The notes: generated by a model from the sequence alone, not told the origin. A DNA stretch of 64,000 nucleotides from Pontibacter virosus (GCF_003096355.1 NZ_QEKI01000002.1:124001-188000); one strand, 5' to 3'; shown: positions 9,134-19,026, numbered from the stretch's first letter. Program-made: numbers and translations.

Positions 9134-9344
9134 GGTGGATTGTTAATTGTTAATAGTTGATTGTTTGTTCTCAGGATCTGAGTATAGAAGCCCTATATAC
9201 AGGTTCTGATAAAATTAATCGGTGCACCTTTGGGCAGGATAACGCTCTGTAAGGGGCTAGCTATTTTCAAACTGCACCATGACATTACGGTGTAACGTAG
9301 CTACAATTCGACTTCCTAATTTCTGAACTTACTAAATTCTCAAC

Positions 9345-10055
9345 TTGAAATACATCATCCTCAACAAGCCTTACGAAGTCCTTACGCAGTTTACGGACGA
9401 GGAAGGCCGTGCCACGCTCAAAGATTTTGTGCCTGTGCCTGACATTTACCCGGTCGGTCGGCTGGACTACGACAGCGAGGGGTTGGTGCTGCTAACAGAC
9501 GACAAAGCCCTGCAGCACCGCCTGTCTGACCCGAAGTTTAAGATCGAGAAAACCTACTGGGTGCAGGTGGATGGTATACCTACAGCAGAAGCGCTGGAAG
9601 AACTGCGCCGCGGGGTCATGATCAAAAACACGAAGACGGCTTCTGCTAAAGCCAGTCTACTTGCAGAGGAACCACTGGTATGGGAGCGCTCCAAACCGAT
9701 CCGCTTCCGAAAAGACATTCCGACAAGCTGGGTAGAGATTAAAATTTCACAGGGCATGAACCGGCAGGTGCGCCGCATGACTGCCGCTGTGGGCTTCCCA
9801 ACGCTGCGCCTAATCCGGCCGGCTATTGGTCCGCTGAGCCTCGGCGAGATGCAGCCCGGCGAGTACCGCGAACTGACAGCCGAAGAAGTTGACAAATTGA
9901 AAAGCTTGACCGCTGGCAGCAGTTTCGGGACTGGCAGCAGACCTAAGGGATTGGGTGGATCCCCGAAAAGACCGAGCGGTGCTCCTAAGAGCAAGGGAGG
10001 CAGGCACTATGACAGCCGAAACAACTCCAGTCGGAGGAAGCGCAGTGATAGATAA
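9345..10055 (+). CDS. 23S rRNA pseudouridine synthase, RsuA/RluE type
   Basis: This 236-residue enzyme isomerises a specific rRNA uridine to pseudouridine. The catalytic motif is GRLD at residues 38-41, with D41 as nucleophile, followed by the usual YDSEGLVLLT. The lysine-rich KTYWVQVDG and late MNRQVRRM motifs are present. The protein begins directly in the catalytic domain, without an S4 RNA-binding domain, as in RluE. The last 45 or so residues are a Gly/Ser/Lys/Arg-rich, probably disordered, basic tail. No ATG is available; TTG at 9345 gives the standard N-terminus. It ends one base short of the convergent YpdA-type gene. Confidence 0.9.
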   Translation: MKYIILNKPYEVLTQFTDEEGRATLKDFVPVPDIYPVGRLDYDSEGLVLLTDDKALQHRLSDPKFKIEKTYWVQVDGIPTAEALEELRRGVMIKNTKTASAKASLLAEEPLVWERSKPIRFRKDIPTSWVEIKISQGMNRQVRRMTAAVGFPTLRLIRPAIGPLSLGEMQPGEYRELTAEEVDKLKSLTAGSSFGTGSRPKGLGGSPKRPSGAPKSKGGRHYDSRNNSSRRKRSDR

Positions 10056-10056
10056 G

Positions 10057-11019
10057 TTACTTTTTGAGTATATTCTGCACTATTTTCACGGCATGTTCCC
10101 GGGAGTTTTCGATGAACCACACATGCGTTTCCATGCCGCCACACACCACGCCCGCCAGGTATAGCCCAGGCAGGTTGGTTTCCATGGTTTCCGGGTTGTG
10201 ATAAGGGTACCTATAGAAGTCATCTGACAATTTTACTCCGACCTTCTCCAGGAAAGCAAAATTAGGCTGGTAGCCGGTCATGGCCATCACAAAGTCATTC
10301 GGAATCGTCACTTTGCCTTCCGGTGTATGTATATCTACTTCATTTTCCCGGACGGCAGTCAGGCTGGAATGGAAGTAGGCTTTGATGCTGCCCTCGGCTA
10401 TGCGGTTTTCCAGGTCGGGTTTGGTCCAGTACTTGATGCGTCCAAGCTCACCTTCGCGCACCACCATGGTTACTTCAGCTCCCTTGCGCCAGGTTTCCAG
10501 GGCCACGTCGGCAGACGAGTTGTTGGCGCCCACCACCACGATCTTCTGCTTGTAATAATAGTGCGGGTCGTAATAGTAGTGCTTTACCTTGGGCAAATCC
10601 TCACCAGGTATAGCCAGCATGTTCGGGATATCATAAAAACCGGTCGCCAGGATCACGTATCGCGATTGGTACTTGCTTTTGCTGGTGCTCGTCAGGTATA
10701 GCTCTCCTTGCCTGCTTATACCTGTCACTTCCTCAAATAAGCGAATATTCAACTCACCAATTTCAGACACCCGTCGGTAGTACTCCAGCGCCTCGCTGCG
10801 GTTGGGCTTTGGGTGGATGGAAGGAAAAGGATAGCCACCTATCTCCAGCCTGTCAGCTGTGGAGAAAAAAGTCATGTTGAGCGGGTAGTTGAAGAGCGAA
10901 TTGGTGATGGTGCCTTTCTCGACAATCAGGTAAGAAAGTCCGTCCTTTTGCGCTTCCAGTCCGCAGGCAAGGCCGATGGGGCCACCGCCTACTATCAATA
11001 TGTCGAACGTGTTGTTCAC
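10057..11019 (-). CDS. YpdA-family FAD/NAD(P)-dependent oxidoreductase
   Basis: This 320-residue two-Rossmann flavoprotein has an FAD loop G11-GGPI-G16, an NAD(P) loop around VVVGANNSSADVA (about 170-182) and a C-terminal FAD-contacting segment LYLAGVVCGG. The layout, lack of a CxxC disulfide, and segments such as SIHPKPNRSEALEYYRRV match YpdA, the putative bacillithiol-disulfide reductase; bacillithiol is known from many Bacteroidota. It would act in the cytoplasm in thiol redox balance. No bshA/B/C genes are nearby, so the bacillithiol link is family knowledge, not context. It converges with the pseudouridine synthase with a single base between them. Confidence 0.83.
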   Translation of the reverse strand: MNNTFDILIVGGGPIGLACGLEAQKDGLSYLIVEKGTITNSLFNYPLNMTFFSTADRLEIGGYPFPSIHPKPNRSEALEYYRRVSEIGELNIRLFEEVTGISRQGELYLTSTSKSKYQSRYVILATGFYDIPNMLAIPGEDLPKVKHYYYDPHYYYKQKIVVVGANNSSADVALETWRKGAEVTMVVREGELGRIKYWTKPDLENRIAEGSIKAYFHSSLTAVRENEVDIHTPEGKVTIPNDFVMAMTGYQPNFAFLEKVGVKLSDDFYRYPYHNPETMETNLPGLYLAGVVCGGMETHVWFIENSREHAVKIVQNILKK

Positions 11020-11070
11020 TGTAACGTGCCTGGTTGTAATGAAAACGACTGCTGTGTGCTATGGTTTATG

Positions 11071-11078
11071 CAAAAGTA
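11071..11078 (-). promoter_or_regulatory. Candidate -7 box of the YpdA-type gene
   Basis: On the minus strand TACTTTTG matches TAnnTTTG, 51 bases upstream of the start codon at 11019. I see no good -33 TTG at the right distance. Confidence 0.4.
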
Positions 11079-11097
11079 GTACGTAAGTTAACAGAAT

Positions 11098-11862
11098 TCA
11101 CTCACCCTCTTCCCCCATGGAGTAGGCAATGCCGCCCCAGATGTGCCGCAGAAACGCCGGTTCACTGTAACTTTCTTCGGTATGGCCCAGGCCGGTATAA
11201 AAAGCCCGGCCCCCATCGTAAGCATGATACCAGGCAATCGGATGGTGCGCTCCATTCTTGCCTCCCTCATAAGTTGACTCGTCTAGTTTAGCCAACACGT
11301 GCACATCCGGATTTAGATTTTTGAAATTATACCACTCGTCGGTTCGCTCCCATCTGGATGGCAGTCCTTCAGTTGCCAGATGGTTTTTGTCAACCACAGC
11401 TACCACTGCCTGCTGCACTTTAGGATGGCTCTCGAACTGGGCACCAACCAGCTTGGTGTACCAGGGCCAGTCATACTCTGTGTCCGAAGCGGCGTGTATA
11501 CCTGCAAAGCCACCGCCGTTGCGAATATAGTTTTCGAAAGCCACTTGCTGCTCAGGGTTCAGCACATCTAGGGTAGTATTCAGAAAGACAACAGCCTGGT
11601 ATCGCTGCAGGGAGTCCGCCACAAAATATGCCGCATTTTCTGTCGTATCGACTTTCACCTGATGCTCTCGCCCCAGTTTTAGCAATGCTGCCTTGCCAGC
11701 AGGTATAGAGGCATGCCGAAACCCTGCTGTTTTGGAGAAGACGAGGATGCGTGAGGACTCTGCTTCAGGGTCTGAAACCGAAGAGGTATCAACCTGTTCG
11801 CAGGCTTGAAAACTGCCGGTTAGCAGCAGGAAGAGCAGATATAAGAGTGTGTTCACGTTCAT
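11098..11862 (-). CDS. ThuA-like domain lipoprotein
   Basis: This 254-residue protein has a hydrophobic signal ending in a relaxed lipobox with C21 as probable lipidation site. A Ser/Asp linker is followed by a ThuA-like (class I glutamine amidotransferase-like) domain from about residue 38: RILVFSKTAGFRHASI, Y-Q-A-V-V-F-L, GGGFAGIHAASDTEYDWPWY, and PIAWYHAYDGGRAFYTGLGHT. ThuA-like proteins in Bacteroidota often accompany sugar metabolism, but the biochemical activity is not established. It should sit in the periplasm or on the outer membrane. It is divergent from the Asp-box protein at 12119 across a 256-base gap. Confidence 0.85.
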   Translation of the reverse strand: MNVNTLLYLLFLLLTGSFQACEQVDTSSVSDPEAESSRILVFSKTAGFRHASIPAGKAALLKLGREHQVKVDTTENAAYFVADSLQRYQAVVFLNTTLDVLNPEQQVAFENYIRNGGGFAGIHAASDTEYDWPWYTKLVGAQFESHPKVQQAVVAVVDKNHLATEGLPSRWERTDEWYNFKNLNPDVHVLAKLDESTYEGGKNGAHHPIAWYHAYDGGRAFYTGLGHTEESYSEPAFLRHIWGGIAYSMGEEGE

Positions 11863-12118
11863 ATGAAATTCTTTTTTTGTTCTTCTTTTTCAGGTATAGC
11901 CTCAACAGATAGTGCTCAATCAGATTGAGAAATTATCATGACACTGCTATTCTGCCTCAACTCAGCGATAGCATGCATCAGTTGCTCCGGGTTAAGGAAT
12001 ACGAAGTATCTAATATAACAAATGTTTTTCAGCTCTTCGAGTTCTTCCAAAATCCGGTACAATTCCTTAGCTTTAGAAACTCAAACAATCTACTCTAAAC
12101 TATACCTACATCTACACA

Positions 12119-15055
12119 ATGCAAAAGCGTATACTTTCTGTAGCGCTGCTGGTGGCCCTTAGCGGGGGCGCTGTGCAGGCTCAGAAGAAAGCACTAAAGC
12201 AGCCGGCCTACACACCTGCCAAAGAAAGGCTGCAAGGATTCGAAAAGCGACAGCAGCTGGAACAGAACTCCCTTGTCAAGAACGTGGCCTTCCGCAACGT
12301 GGGCCCGACCGTACAAAGCGGCCGCATCACCGACCTCGATGTGAACCCGAAAGACCCGACTAATTTCTACGCAGCCTATGCCTCGGGCGGTCTCTGGAGA
12401 ACCATCAACAACGGCATTTCCTTTGAGCCGATCTTCGACAATGAAGCGGTGATGACCATCGGCGACATTGCCGTGGACTGGAACAACAACCAAACCATCT
12501 GGATCGGTACCGGCGAGAGCAACTCCAGCCGCTCGTCTTACTCCGGCGTGGGCGTGTACAAGAGCACCGACGGCGGCAAAACCTGGCAGCACATGGGCCT
12601 GGACGATACGCACCACATCGGTCGCATCATCCTGCACCCGACGGACCCGAATACGGTTTGGGTAGCGGCTGTGGGGCACCTGTACTCACCTAACAAAGAC
12701 CGTGGCGTGTACAAAACCACCGACGGTGGCAAGACCTGGAAGAAGACCCTGTACATCGACGATAACACAGGAGCCATTGACCTGGTGATCGACCCGAAAA
12801 ACCCGAACAACGTGTACGCAGCCATGTGGCACCGCGAGCGCCGCGCCTGGGATTTTGTGGAAGGCGGCAAAACATCCGGCATCCATAAGTCAACCGACGG
12901 CGGCAACACCTGGACCCGTGTGACGACAGAAGCCAGTGGTTTCCCGACTTCTGATGGCGTAGGTCGTATTGGCCTCGACATTCACCCGGGCAACCCGAAC
13001 ATCATTTACGCTTTCCTGGACAACCAGGAGCTGCGCCAGATAGAAAAGAAGGAGCCAAAGGCAGGTGAACTGCAAAAAGAGCAATTCAAAGGTATGTCAA
13101 CAGAGGCATTTCTGGCGCTCAACGACAAAGACCTCAACATTTTCCTCGACAACAACCGTTTCCCGTCTAAGTATACCGCCAAAACCGTGAAGGCAGACGT
13201 GAAGAGCGGCAAGCTTAAACCGACAGCTTTGGCTGCTTACCTCGAAGACCCGCTGGCTGTTACGACCGAGGCCCCGGTGAAAGGCGCGGAGGTATACCGC
13301 TCCGATGACGGTGGCAAATCCTGGAAGAAGACACACGAGAAACCGATCGACGACATGTACTCAAGCTACGGCTACTACTTTGGTGTAGTGCGTGTGGCGC
13401 CTCACAACCCGGATAAGATCTACATCCTGGGTGTGCCAATCCTGACCTCGGATGACGGCGGCAAGACGTTCCGCAACATCGAAGGCGACAATGTACACTC
13501 TGACCACCAGGCCCTATGGGTTAGTCCGGACAAGCCGGGCTACCTGATCAACGGCAACGACGGTGGTTTGAACATCACCTATGACGACGGCAAAACCTGG
13601 GCGATTGCCAATACGCCTTCGGTGGGTCAGTTCTACGCTGTGGCCGTGGACATGGAGAAACCCTACAACGTATATGGCGGTTTGCAGGACAACGGCACCT
13701 GGTACGGACCGAGCAACTATAAAGCCAATACAGAGTGGACCCAGACGGGTCGCTACCCTTACCAGCGTTTAGGTGGTGGAGACGGCATGATGGTGCAGGT
13801 GGACTTCCGTGACAACAACACGGTATACCTGGGTTCGCAATACGGCAACTACGCCCGCGTGGACAAGCGCACCGGCCAGCGTGTTTCCATCAGACCAAGC
13901 CATGAGTTAGGCGAAACACCACTCCGCTTCAATTGGGAAAGCCCGATTCACCTGAGCCGCCACAACCAAGACATCCTGTACTTCGGCTCCAACAAATTCC
14001 ACCGTTCTATGAAAAAGGGCGAGGACATGCAAACGCTTTCCGGCGACCTGACCAACGGCGGTCTGAAAGGCGATGTGGGCTTCGGTACGCTGACTTCTAT
14101 CGACGAGTCTCCATTGAAGTTCGGACTACTTTATACCGGATCTGACGACGGGGCCATCCACGTGTCCAAAGACGGTGGCTATAACTGGGAGAACATCTCC
14201 AAGAAATTGCCGCAGCACTTGTGGGTATCGACAGTTGTAGCTTCTAATCACAGCGAGAACCGCGTGTATGCTTCGCTCAACGGCTACCGTTGGGATGATT
14301 TCACACCATACCTGTACGTGTCGGAAGACAATGGCAAAAAGTGGGAGCGCCTGGGCACCAACCTACCAGCTGAGGCTATCAACGTGGTGAAAGACGATCC
14401 GAAGAATGCGAACCTGCTGTACGTGGGCACCGACCATGGCCTCTACATCTCGCTTGACCGCGGCAAAACCTTTATGCAGATGCGCAACGGCATGCCCGCC
14501 GTGTCGGTGCACGACGTAGTGGTGCATCCGCGCGATAATGATTTGATCGTGGGTACGCACGGCCGCTCGATCTACATTGCCAATGTGGAGCACCTGCAGC
14601 AACTAACGCCAGAGATTCAGAACCAGAAACTGCACCTGTTCGCTTTCCAGCCAGTACAGTACAATGGTTTCTGGGGCAGAACGCGTGGCGCCTGGGGCGA
14701 ACCGATGGAGTCTTCACTGGAGATTCCGTACTACACCGCTCAGGCTGGCACCACCACCATCCGCATTAAAACGGACAAAGGACAGTTGTTGAAAGAGTTG
14801 AAAGACGAGACCGAGCGTGGCCTGAACTACGTGAACTATAACTTCTCTGTAGACGACGCCAATGCCAAAGCCTACGAAACGGCTCTTAACGGCAGTAAGA
14901 AAGACGGCGAGGAAACGGTAAAAGTAGAAGCAGCTGACAACAAGATAATCTACCTGCAGCCAGGCAAGTATACCGTGGAAGTAGAAACAGCCGATGGTGG
15001 CAAGGCTACTTCTGAGTTTACTTTGAAAGCTCCTGAGAGAAGAAGCAGAAGCTAG
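12119..15055 (+). CDS. Exported Asp-box (BNR/VPS10-like) beta-propeller protein, copy 1
   Basis: This 978-residue protein has a signal peptide ending near A-Q-A-Q-K. It contains at least nine Asp-box hairpins of the form S-x-D-x-G-x-x-W/F (for example STDGGKTW, TTDGGKTW, STDGGNTW, SDDGGKSW, SKDGGYNW, SEDNGKKW), as found in sialidase and sortilin/VPS10 propellers. The N-terminal segment around FRNVGPTVQSGRI is shared with the paralogue at 22760-25945. About 110 C-terminal residues form a beta-rich domain. Often annotated as glycosyl hydrolase, but I see no sialidase catalytic arginine or RIP motif, so function is unknown. It is followed by a hairpin terminator. Confidence 0.85.
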   Translation: MQKRILSVALLVALSGGAVQAQKKALKQPAYTPAKERLQGFEKRQQLEQNSLVKNVAFRNVGPTVQSGRITDLDVNPKDPTNFYAAYASGGLWRTINNGISFEPIFDNEAVMTIGDIAVDWNNNQTIWIGTGESNSSRSSYSGVGVYKSTDGGKTWQHMGLDDTHHIGRIILHPTDPNTVWVAAVGHLYSPNKDRGVYKTTDGGKTWKKTLYIDDNTGAIDLVIDPKNPNNVYAAMWHRERRAWDFVEGGKTSGIHKSTDGGNTWTRVTTEASGFPTSDGVGRIGLDIHPGNPNIIYAFLDNQELRQIEKKEPKAGELQKEQFKGMSTEAFLALNDKDLNIFLDNNRFPSKYTAKTVKADVKSGKLKPTALAAYLEDPLAVTTEAPVKGAEVYRSDDGGKSWKKTHEKPIDDMYSSYGYYFGVVRVAPHNPDKIYILGVPILTSDDGGKTFRNIEGDNVHSDHQALWVSPDKPGYLINGNDGGLNITYDDGKTWAIANTPSVGQFYAVAVDMEKPYNVYGGLQDNGTWYGPSNYKANTEWTQTGRYPYQRLGGGDGMMVQVDFRDNNTVYLGSQYGNYARVDKRTGQRVSIRPSHELGETPLRFNWESPIHLSRHNQDILYFGSNKFHRSMKKGEDMQTLSGDLTNGGLKGDVGFGTLTSIDESPLKFGLLYTGSDDGAIHVSKDGGYNWENISKKLPQHLWVSTVVASNHSENRVYASLNGYRWDDFTPYLYVSEDNGKKWERLGTNLPAEAINVVKDDPKNANLLYVGTDHGLYISLDRGKTFMQMRNGMPAVSVHDVVVHPRDNDLIVGTHGRSIYIANVEHLQQLTPEIQNQKLHLFAFQPVQYNGFWGRTRGAWGEPMESSLEIPYYTAQAGTTTIRIKTDKGQLLKELKDETERGLNYVNYNFSVDDANAKAYETALNGSKKDGEETVKVEAADNKIIYLQPGKYTVEVETADGGKATSEFTLKAPERRSRS

Positions 15056-15082
15056 TTTTCGCTTAGGCTATACCTAAAACAA

Positions 15083-15117
15083 CAAAGGCAGCTCCAACGG
15101 GGCTGCCTTTGTCATTT
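15083..15117 (+). terminator. Probable terminator of the Asp-box gene
   Basis: Ten-bp arms (15083-15092 and 15102-15111) flank a 9-nt loop, with a weak T-rich tail, 28 bases past the stop. Confidence 0.65.
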
Positions 15118-15191
15118 ATACCTGCAACTCTAAAACAAATTTGAGATTAGCTATCATACTGGCACATATATTGTTATAAAAAATTATATAA

Positions 15192-15827
15192 TATTTTATA
15201 TATTTAATACGCATCTTTTACGGTCTTTTCATTTCTAATGCATACCCAAAATTCAAACTTCTACTCTTCACACTTCTTTTCGGCTTTACTCTCACTGCTA
15301 CGGCACAGAATAAATGGACTCCCAAAGTTGGCTATGGCACCGTGTATTCCGGTAACGGCGATATACCTGGCCACTGGTTCATAGCAGGTATGCAAAACCA
15401 AATCTCAAATCGCTCCGGCTTTGAGGTGCTGGCAACCGGCACTTACATTGAGCAAACGCGACCTTGGGGTTCTGGACATGAAACCTTTCAAAAGTCAAAT
15501 GGTGTAGCGGTTGAAGGATTGTATAACTTGTTCATCAACGCTGGTCCTGTCCAAGTCTACCCTGCAGTTGGTCCGGTCTTACGGTATGCCAGCGAAAGAG
15601 AGTTGTACGGGCTTTCCATTCACTACGATGGGCAGGGCGGCATCACGGACTTCAAGCCTGAAATGCGCTCAAGAAATGGGCTGCAAGCGGGCTATGTGTT
15701 AGCGTTGAACCTGGATGTGAAGGTCAAACAGCACCTTACCTTCGGGTTAAGAGGCTCCGTGCAAAGCTTCCATGATGGGCAGCGCCTCGCTGCAGTAGGC
15801 CTGACCTTGAAAAATGCCAGATGGTAA
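15192..15827 (+). pseudogene. Small outer-membrane beta-barrel protein with damaged or non-canonical start
   Basis: The reading frame is open from 15192 to 15827. From about 15249 it encodes an evident signal peptide (K-F-K-L-L-L-F-T-L-L-F-G-F-T-L-T-A-T-A-Q) and then about 180 residues of alternating beta strands ending in an aromatic residue, as in small outer-membrane barrels. No ATG, GTG or TTG lies in this frame upstream of the signal peptide. An ATG at 15238 is in another frame; adding one T near 15253 would join it to the signal peptide. So this is either a one-base frameshift, a sequencing error, or use of ATT as a start. The first conventional start in frame (GTG 15342) would remove the signal. 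Function unknown. Confidence 0.6.
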
Positions 15828-15897
15828 AATTATCACACTCCGTTCACAAATGGATATCCATACTGATCCTGGTCTGATAGGAGATGCTATACCTGAT

Positions 15898-15931
15898 GCA
15901 AAAGGGCGGTCCGAACGGAGCTGCCTTTTGC
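15898..15931 (+). terminator. Hairpin after the small barrel gene
   Basis: Arms of 8 bp (15898-15905 and 15924-15931) with an imperfectly paired upper stem sit 70 bases past the stop at 15827. The T tail is weak. Confidence 0.5.
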
Positions 15932-16014
15932 TATTTGGCAGATGCTCACACGTAACTTCCACTACCCCCTGACAGAGAACCGTGATTACTCTATCCAAAC
16001 CTGAGCATTTCTTC

Positions 16015-16022
16015 TATCTTTG
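16015..16022 (+). promoter_or_regulatory. -7 box of the M24 peptidase gene
   Basis: TATCTTTG matches TAnnTTTG and ends 25 bases before the ATG at 16048. Confidence 0.55.
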
Positions 16023-16047
16023 TTAGACGCCTTAATGCAGCCCATCT

Positions 16048-17406
16048 ATGAGAAAGCTTTTACCTCTCCTTTTATTACTGAGCTTGGCAGTTCCTGCTTT
16101 CGCCCAGCAGATGCCCACCATTTTGCCGCTACAGGAACGTGCCGCCCTCGAAGACAAAATACTGCAAGAGCGCCTGGATAAGCTGCTTCCCACGCTGATG
16201 CGGAAGCAAGGGATCGACATGTGGTTGGTCATTGCGCGGGAGTATAACGAGGACCCCGTGATCAAAACCATGCTGCCTGCTACCTGGTTAGCTGCCCGAC
16301 GAAGAACAATCCTACTTTTTTATGACAATGGGAAAACGGTGGAGCGTCTGGCCGTCGCCCGCTACGATGTTGGCAATCTGTTCAAGGCCGCCTGGGACCC
16401 GGAAAAAGAACCCGACCAGTGGAAACGGCTGGCTGCCCTTATTGCCGAGCGAAACCCAAAGAAGATCGGCCTGAACTACTCCCCTAACTTCGGCCATGCT
16501 GACGGACTGGCAAAAACTGAATGGGACAACCTGATGCGCTCCATACCTAAATCGCAACAGGCAAAAGTAGTGTCTGCAGAAAAATTGGCGGTGGATTGGT
16601 TACAGGTGCGCACCGAAACGGAGCTCGAACTGTATGAGCAGATTAGCCAGATCGGTCACAGCATCATCGCGCAAGGTTTTTCAGAACAGGTCATCCGGCC
16701 TGGCAAAACGACGACCGAAGACGTGGTCTGGTGGTTCCGGGAGCGGATTGCGGATTTGAAGCTGCAAGCTTGGTTTCACCCGACTGTGGATGTGCAGCGC
16801 GCTAATCCCGGTGCAGGCGACTCGGAGCGGTCTTTTGCCGAGCGCCCGGCGCAGGAAGTGATCTTGCACGGCGACCTGGTACATGTGGACCTGGGTATCT
16901 CTTACCTCAACCTGAACACCGATGTGCAGCAGCTGGCCTACGTGCTAAAGCCTGGTGAAACAGACGCCCCTGATTATCTCAAGAATGCACTGGCAACTGG
17001 CAATCGCCTGCAGGATATCCTGACCAGCCACATGAAACCCAACAGAACCGGCAACGAGGTTTTGAAAGCCACCCTGGCGCAGGCAAAGCAGGAGAACATT
17101 GTGGCCAGCATTTACTCACACCCCATCGGCTACCACGGTCATGGAGCCGGTCCTGCCATCGGTATGTGGGACAATCAAGAAGGTGTGCCCGGCACAGGGG
17201 ATTATCCACTGCAGCCTAACACAGCTTATGCTATCGAACTAAATGCAAAGGTTACACTGCCAGAGTGGAATAACAAAGAAATCCGGGTGATGTTGGAAGA
17301 GCAAGCGGCCCTTACTCCTGCTGGCATCCGCTACATTGATGGCCGGCAAAAAAAGTTGTTGTTGATCCCAAGACAACCAAATTTTATAAATTATTTACAG
17401 CAGTAA
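16048..17406 (+). CDS. Exported M24 family metallopeptidase (Xaa-Pro aminopeptidase-like)
   Basis: This 452-residue protein has a signal peptide (to about residue 20). An N-terminal creatinase-like domain covers about 30-185 and a pita-bread M24 domain about 195-440. All five metal ligands of the M24 family can be placed: D281 and D292, one of the histidines in the 358-365 segment (SHPIGYHGHG), E397 and E417/E418. Such enzymes remove N-terminal residues preceding proline, or cleave Xaa-Pro dipeptides, using two metal ions. The signal peptide puts this one in the periplasm, where it would help process imported peptides. No cluster partners are evident. Confidence 0.88.
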   Translation: MRKLLPLLLLLSLAVPAFAQQMPTILPLQERAALEDKILQERLDKLLPTLMRKQGIDMWLVIAREYNEDPVIKTMLPATWLAARRRTILLFYDNGKTVERLAVARYDVGNLFKAAWDPEKEPDQWKRLAALIAERNPKKIGLNYSPNFGHADGLAKTEWDNLMRSIPKSQQAKVVSAEKLAVDWLQVRTETELELYEQISQIGHSIIAQGFSEQVIRPGKTTTEDVVWWFRERIADLKLQAWFHPTVDVQRANPGAGDSERSFAERPAQEVILHGDLVHVDLGISYLNLNTDVQQLAYVLKPGETDAPDYLKNALATGNRLQDILTSHMKPNRTGNEVLKATLAQAKQENIVASIYSHPIGYHGHGAGPAIGMWDNQEGVPGTGDYPLQPNTAYAIELNAKVTLPEWNNKEIRVMLEEQAALTPAGIRYIDGRQKKLLLIPRQPNFINYLQQ

Positions 17407-17449
17407 AAACATTGGTTACCTTATAACCGCCGATTATACATCATATTTT

Positions 17450-18946
17450 ATGCCATTACAACAGCACGAACGCACTCCTCCCTATTTTTTTAACCTGTTG
17501 ATAGGTGTCGGAGCTTACACACTTCTGCCATTTTTACTTCTCTCTGCATACACGCATCCAACAGCTGATGATTTTAGTTTTGCACTGCGTGATACAACCT
17601 TAGGTTTCTTTAAATCCCAGGTTGAATATTATTTGCATTGGTCCGGGAGGTACTTTGGGACAGCCGTTGTCAGATTAAACCCATTGACTATACCTTCGCT
17701 GCAGCTATATAAATTTTATACCTTTATTTGTCTTCTTGCTGTCTGCTTTTCCACCTGGGCATTAATTAATACTTTACTCAATCAACATCTCAGAAAAAAA
17801 AATACACTAGCTATATCTGCGCTGCTTTTAAGCCTATACTTACTCCTTACACCTAGCCCGGCAGAAGGTTTTTACTTCTTTGCCACCTATGCCACCTATC
17901 AGTTCTCTAACATCATGACATTACTGTTGTTGGCAATTCTATACTTACTATTTCATACAGACATCAAATTCAAGAAGTTATTTTACACTGGTATAGCATG
18001 CATACTCATCATTGCCATTGTCGGTTCTAATGAAATGTCGCTGATTATGGTATTTATGACATGCCTGCTACTCCTAGTTGCTAACAGAAATAATCACATT
18101 CACAGAAGCTACCTTTTATTTCTATTTATGATCTGTACGATTTCCTGTTTGGTAGCTGTCTTGGCTCCCGGCAATTATGATCGTATGAATGATCACCCGA
18201 ATGCTTCTAGGTTTATTTGGTCGACCGTATACGCCGGCTTCTTATCCTTACTCACTTTCTACAGGTGGCTTGCTCCAGTGTTAATAGCATCTGTGATCTA
18301 CATGCTCTTAATCGGTTTGCCCGTGGCCAATAAAACAAAAAATAGCCAGCTGTTTTCCATCGACCTGAGATTGGCAGTACTTTACTTTCTGGGAACTATT
18401 TTCCTGATGTACTTTACCTTTGCCTGGTCCACAGGAGAGCGGGCGACTCCTAGAGTCGAAAATGTGATCTGCTTCTTTTTTGTCTTTGGCTGGTTTTACC
18501 TACTACAGGTAGCTCTCCATACCCATAGTCACCGGCTGCAGCATGAACGCCTACTTTCTCCAATTATACCAGCAGTGGCCATGCTGCTCTTTCTGTTGAA
18601 TTTACTGGCCGTCGAAAATAACATAAGCACAGCTTATGTAGATCTGGTGTCTGGAAAGGCTGCTGCTTATGATGAGGCGCTCAAGCGCAGGTATGCCGCC
18701 ATGGCCGCATCTGATTGCCAGGAATGCACAGTGGATCCACTTCCTGCTATACCTAAATCCATCTATTTCATGGACATACTGGAAGGGCCCGAAAATAATG
18801 ATTTTTGGGTGAACAGAGGCTTTGCTGATTACTGGGGAAAGGACGCTGTTCACCTTAGCGCACCAAACCCACCTATTACTGACAACCTAAGCACTCTGCG
18901 AAAATCGAGCAAAAACTCACTCAGGGAAAAATCTATGATGGAGTAA
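17450..18946 (+). CDS. Polytopic membrane protein, DUF6056-like
   Basis: This 498-residue protein has about 10-12 hydrophobic helices. Near the N-terminus, between the first two helices, it has T-A-D-D-F-S-F-A and H-W-S-G-R-Y segments. The paired acidic residues after the first helix followed by W-S-G-R-Y match DUF6056 proteins, which resemble membrane glycosyltransferases of the GT-C type (inference). The gene is visibly richer in A+T, with more AAT/ATT/TTA codons, than its neighbours, suggesting acquisition. It follows the M24 gene by 43 bases on the same strand, but no functional link is apparent. It would sit in the inner membrane. Confidence 0.7.
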   Translation: MPLQQHERTPPYFFNLLIGVGAYTLLPFLLLSAYTHPTADDFSFALRDTTLGFFKSQVEYYLHWSGRYFGTAVVRLNPLTIPSLQLYKFYTFICLLAVCFSTWALINTLLNQHLRKKNTLAISALLLSLYLLLTPSPAEGFYFFATYATYQFSNIMTLLLLAILYLLFHTDIKFKKLFYTGIACILIIAIVGSNEMSLIMVFMTCLLLLVANRNNHIHRSYLLFLFMICTISCLVAVLAPGNYDRMNDHPNASRFIWSTVYAGFLSLLTFYRWLAPVLIASVIYMLLIGLPVANKTKNSQLFSIDLRLAVLYFLGTIFLMYFTFAWSTGERATPRVENVICFFFVFGWFYLLQVALHTHSHRLQHERLLSPIIPAVAMLLFLLNLLAVENNISTAYVDLVSGKAAAYDEALKRRYAAMAASDCQECTVDPLPAIPKSIYFMDILEGPENNDFWVNRGFADYWGKDAVHLSAPNPPITDNLSTLRKSSKNSLREKSMME

Positions 18947-19026
18947 AGCAACGGATGAGTTAATCTCAGAATCGAGGACATGAACGACTCTATCGATCAG
19001 TGCAAATGGGATTTGAGGTCACTAAC

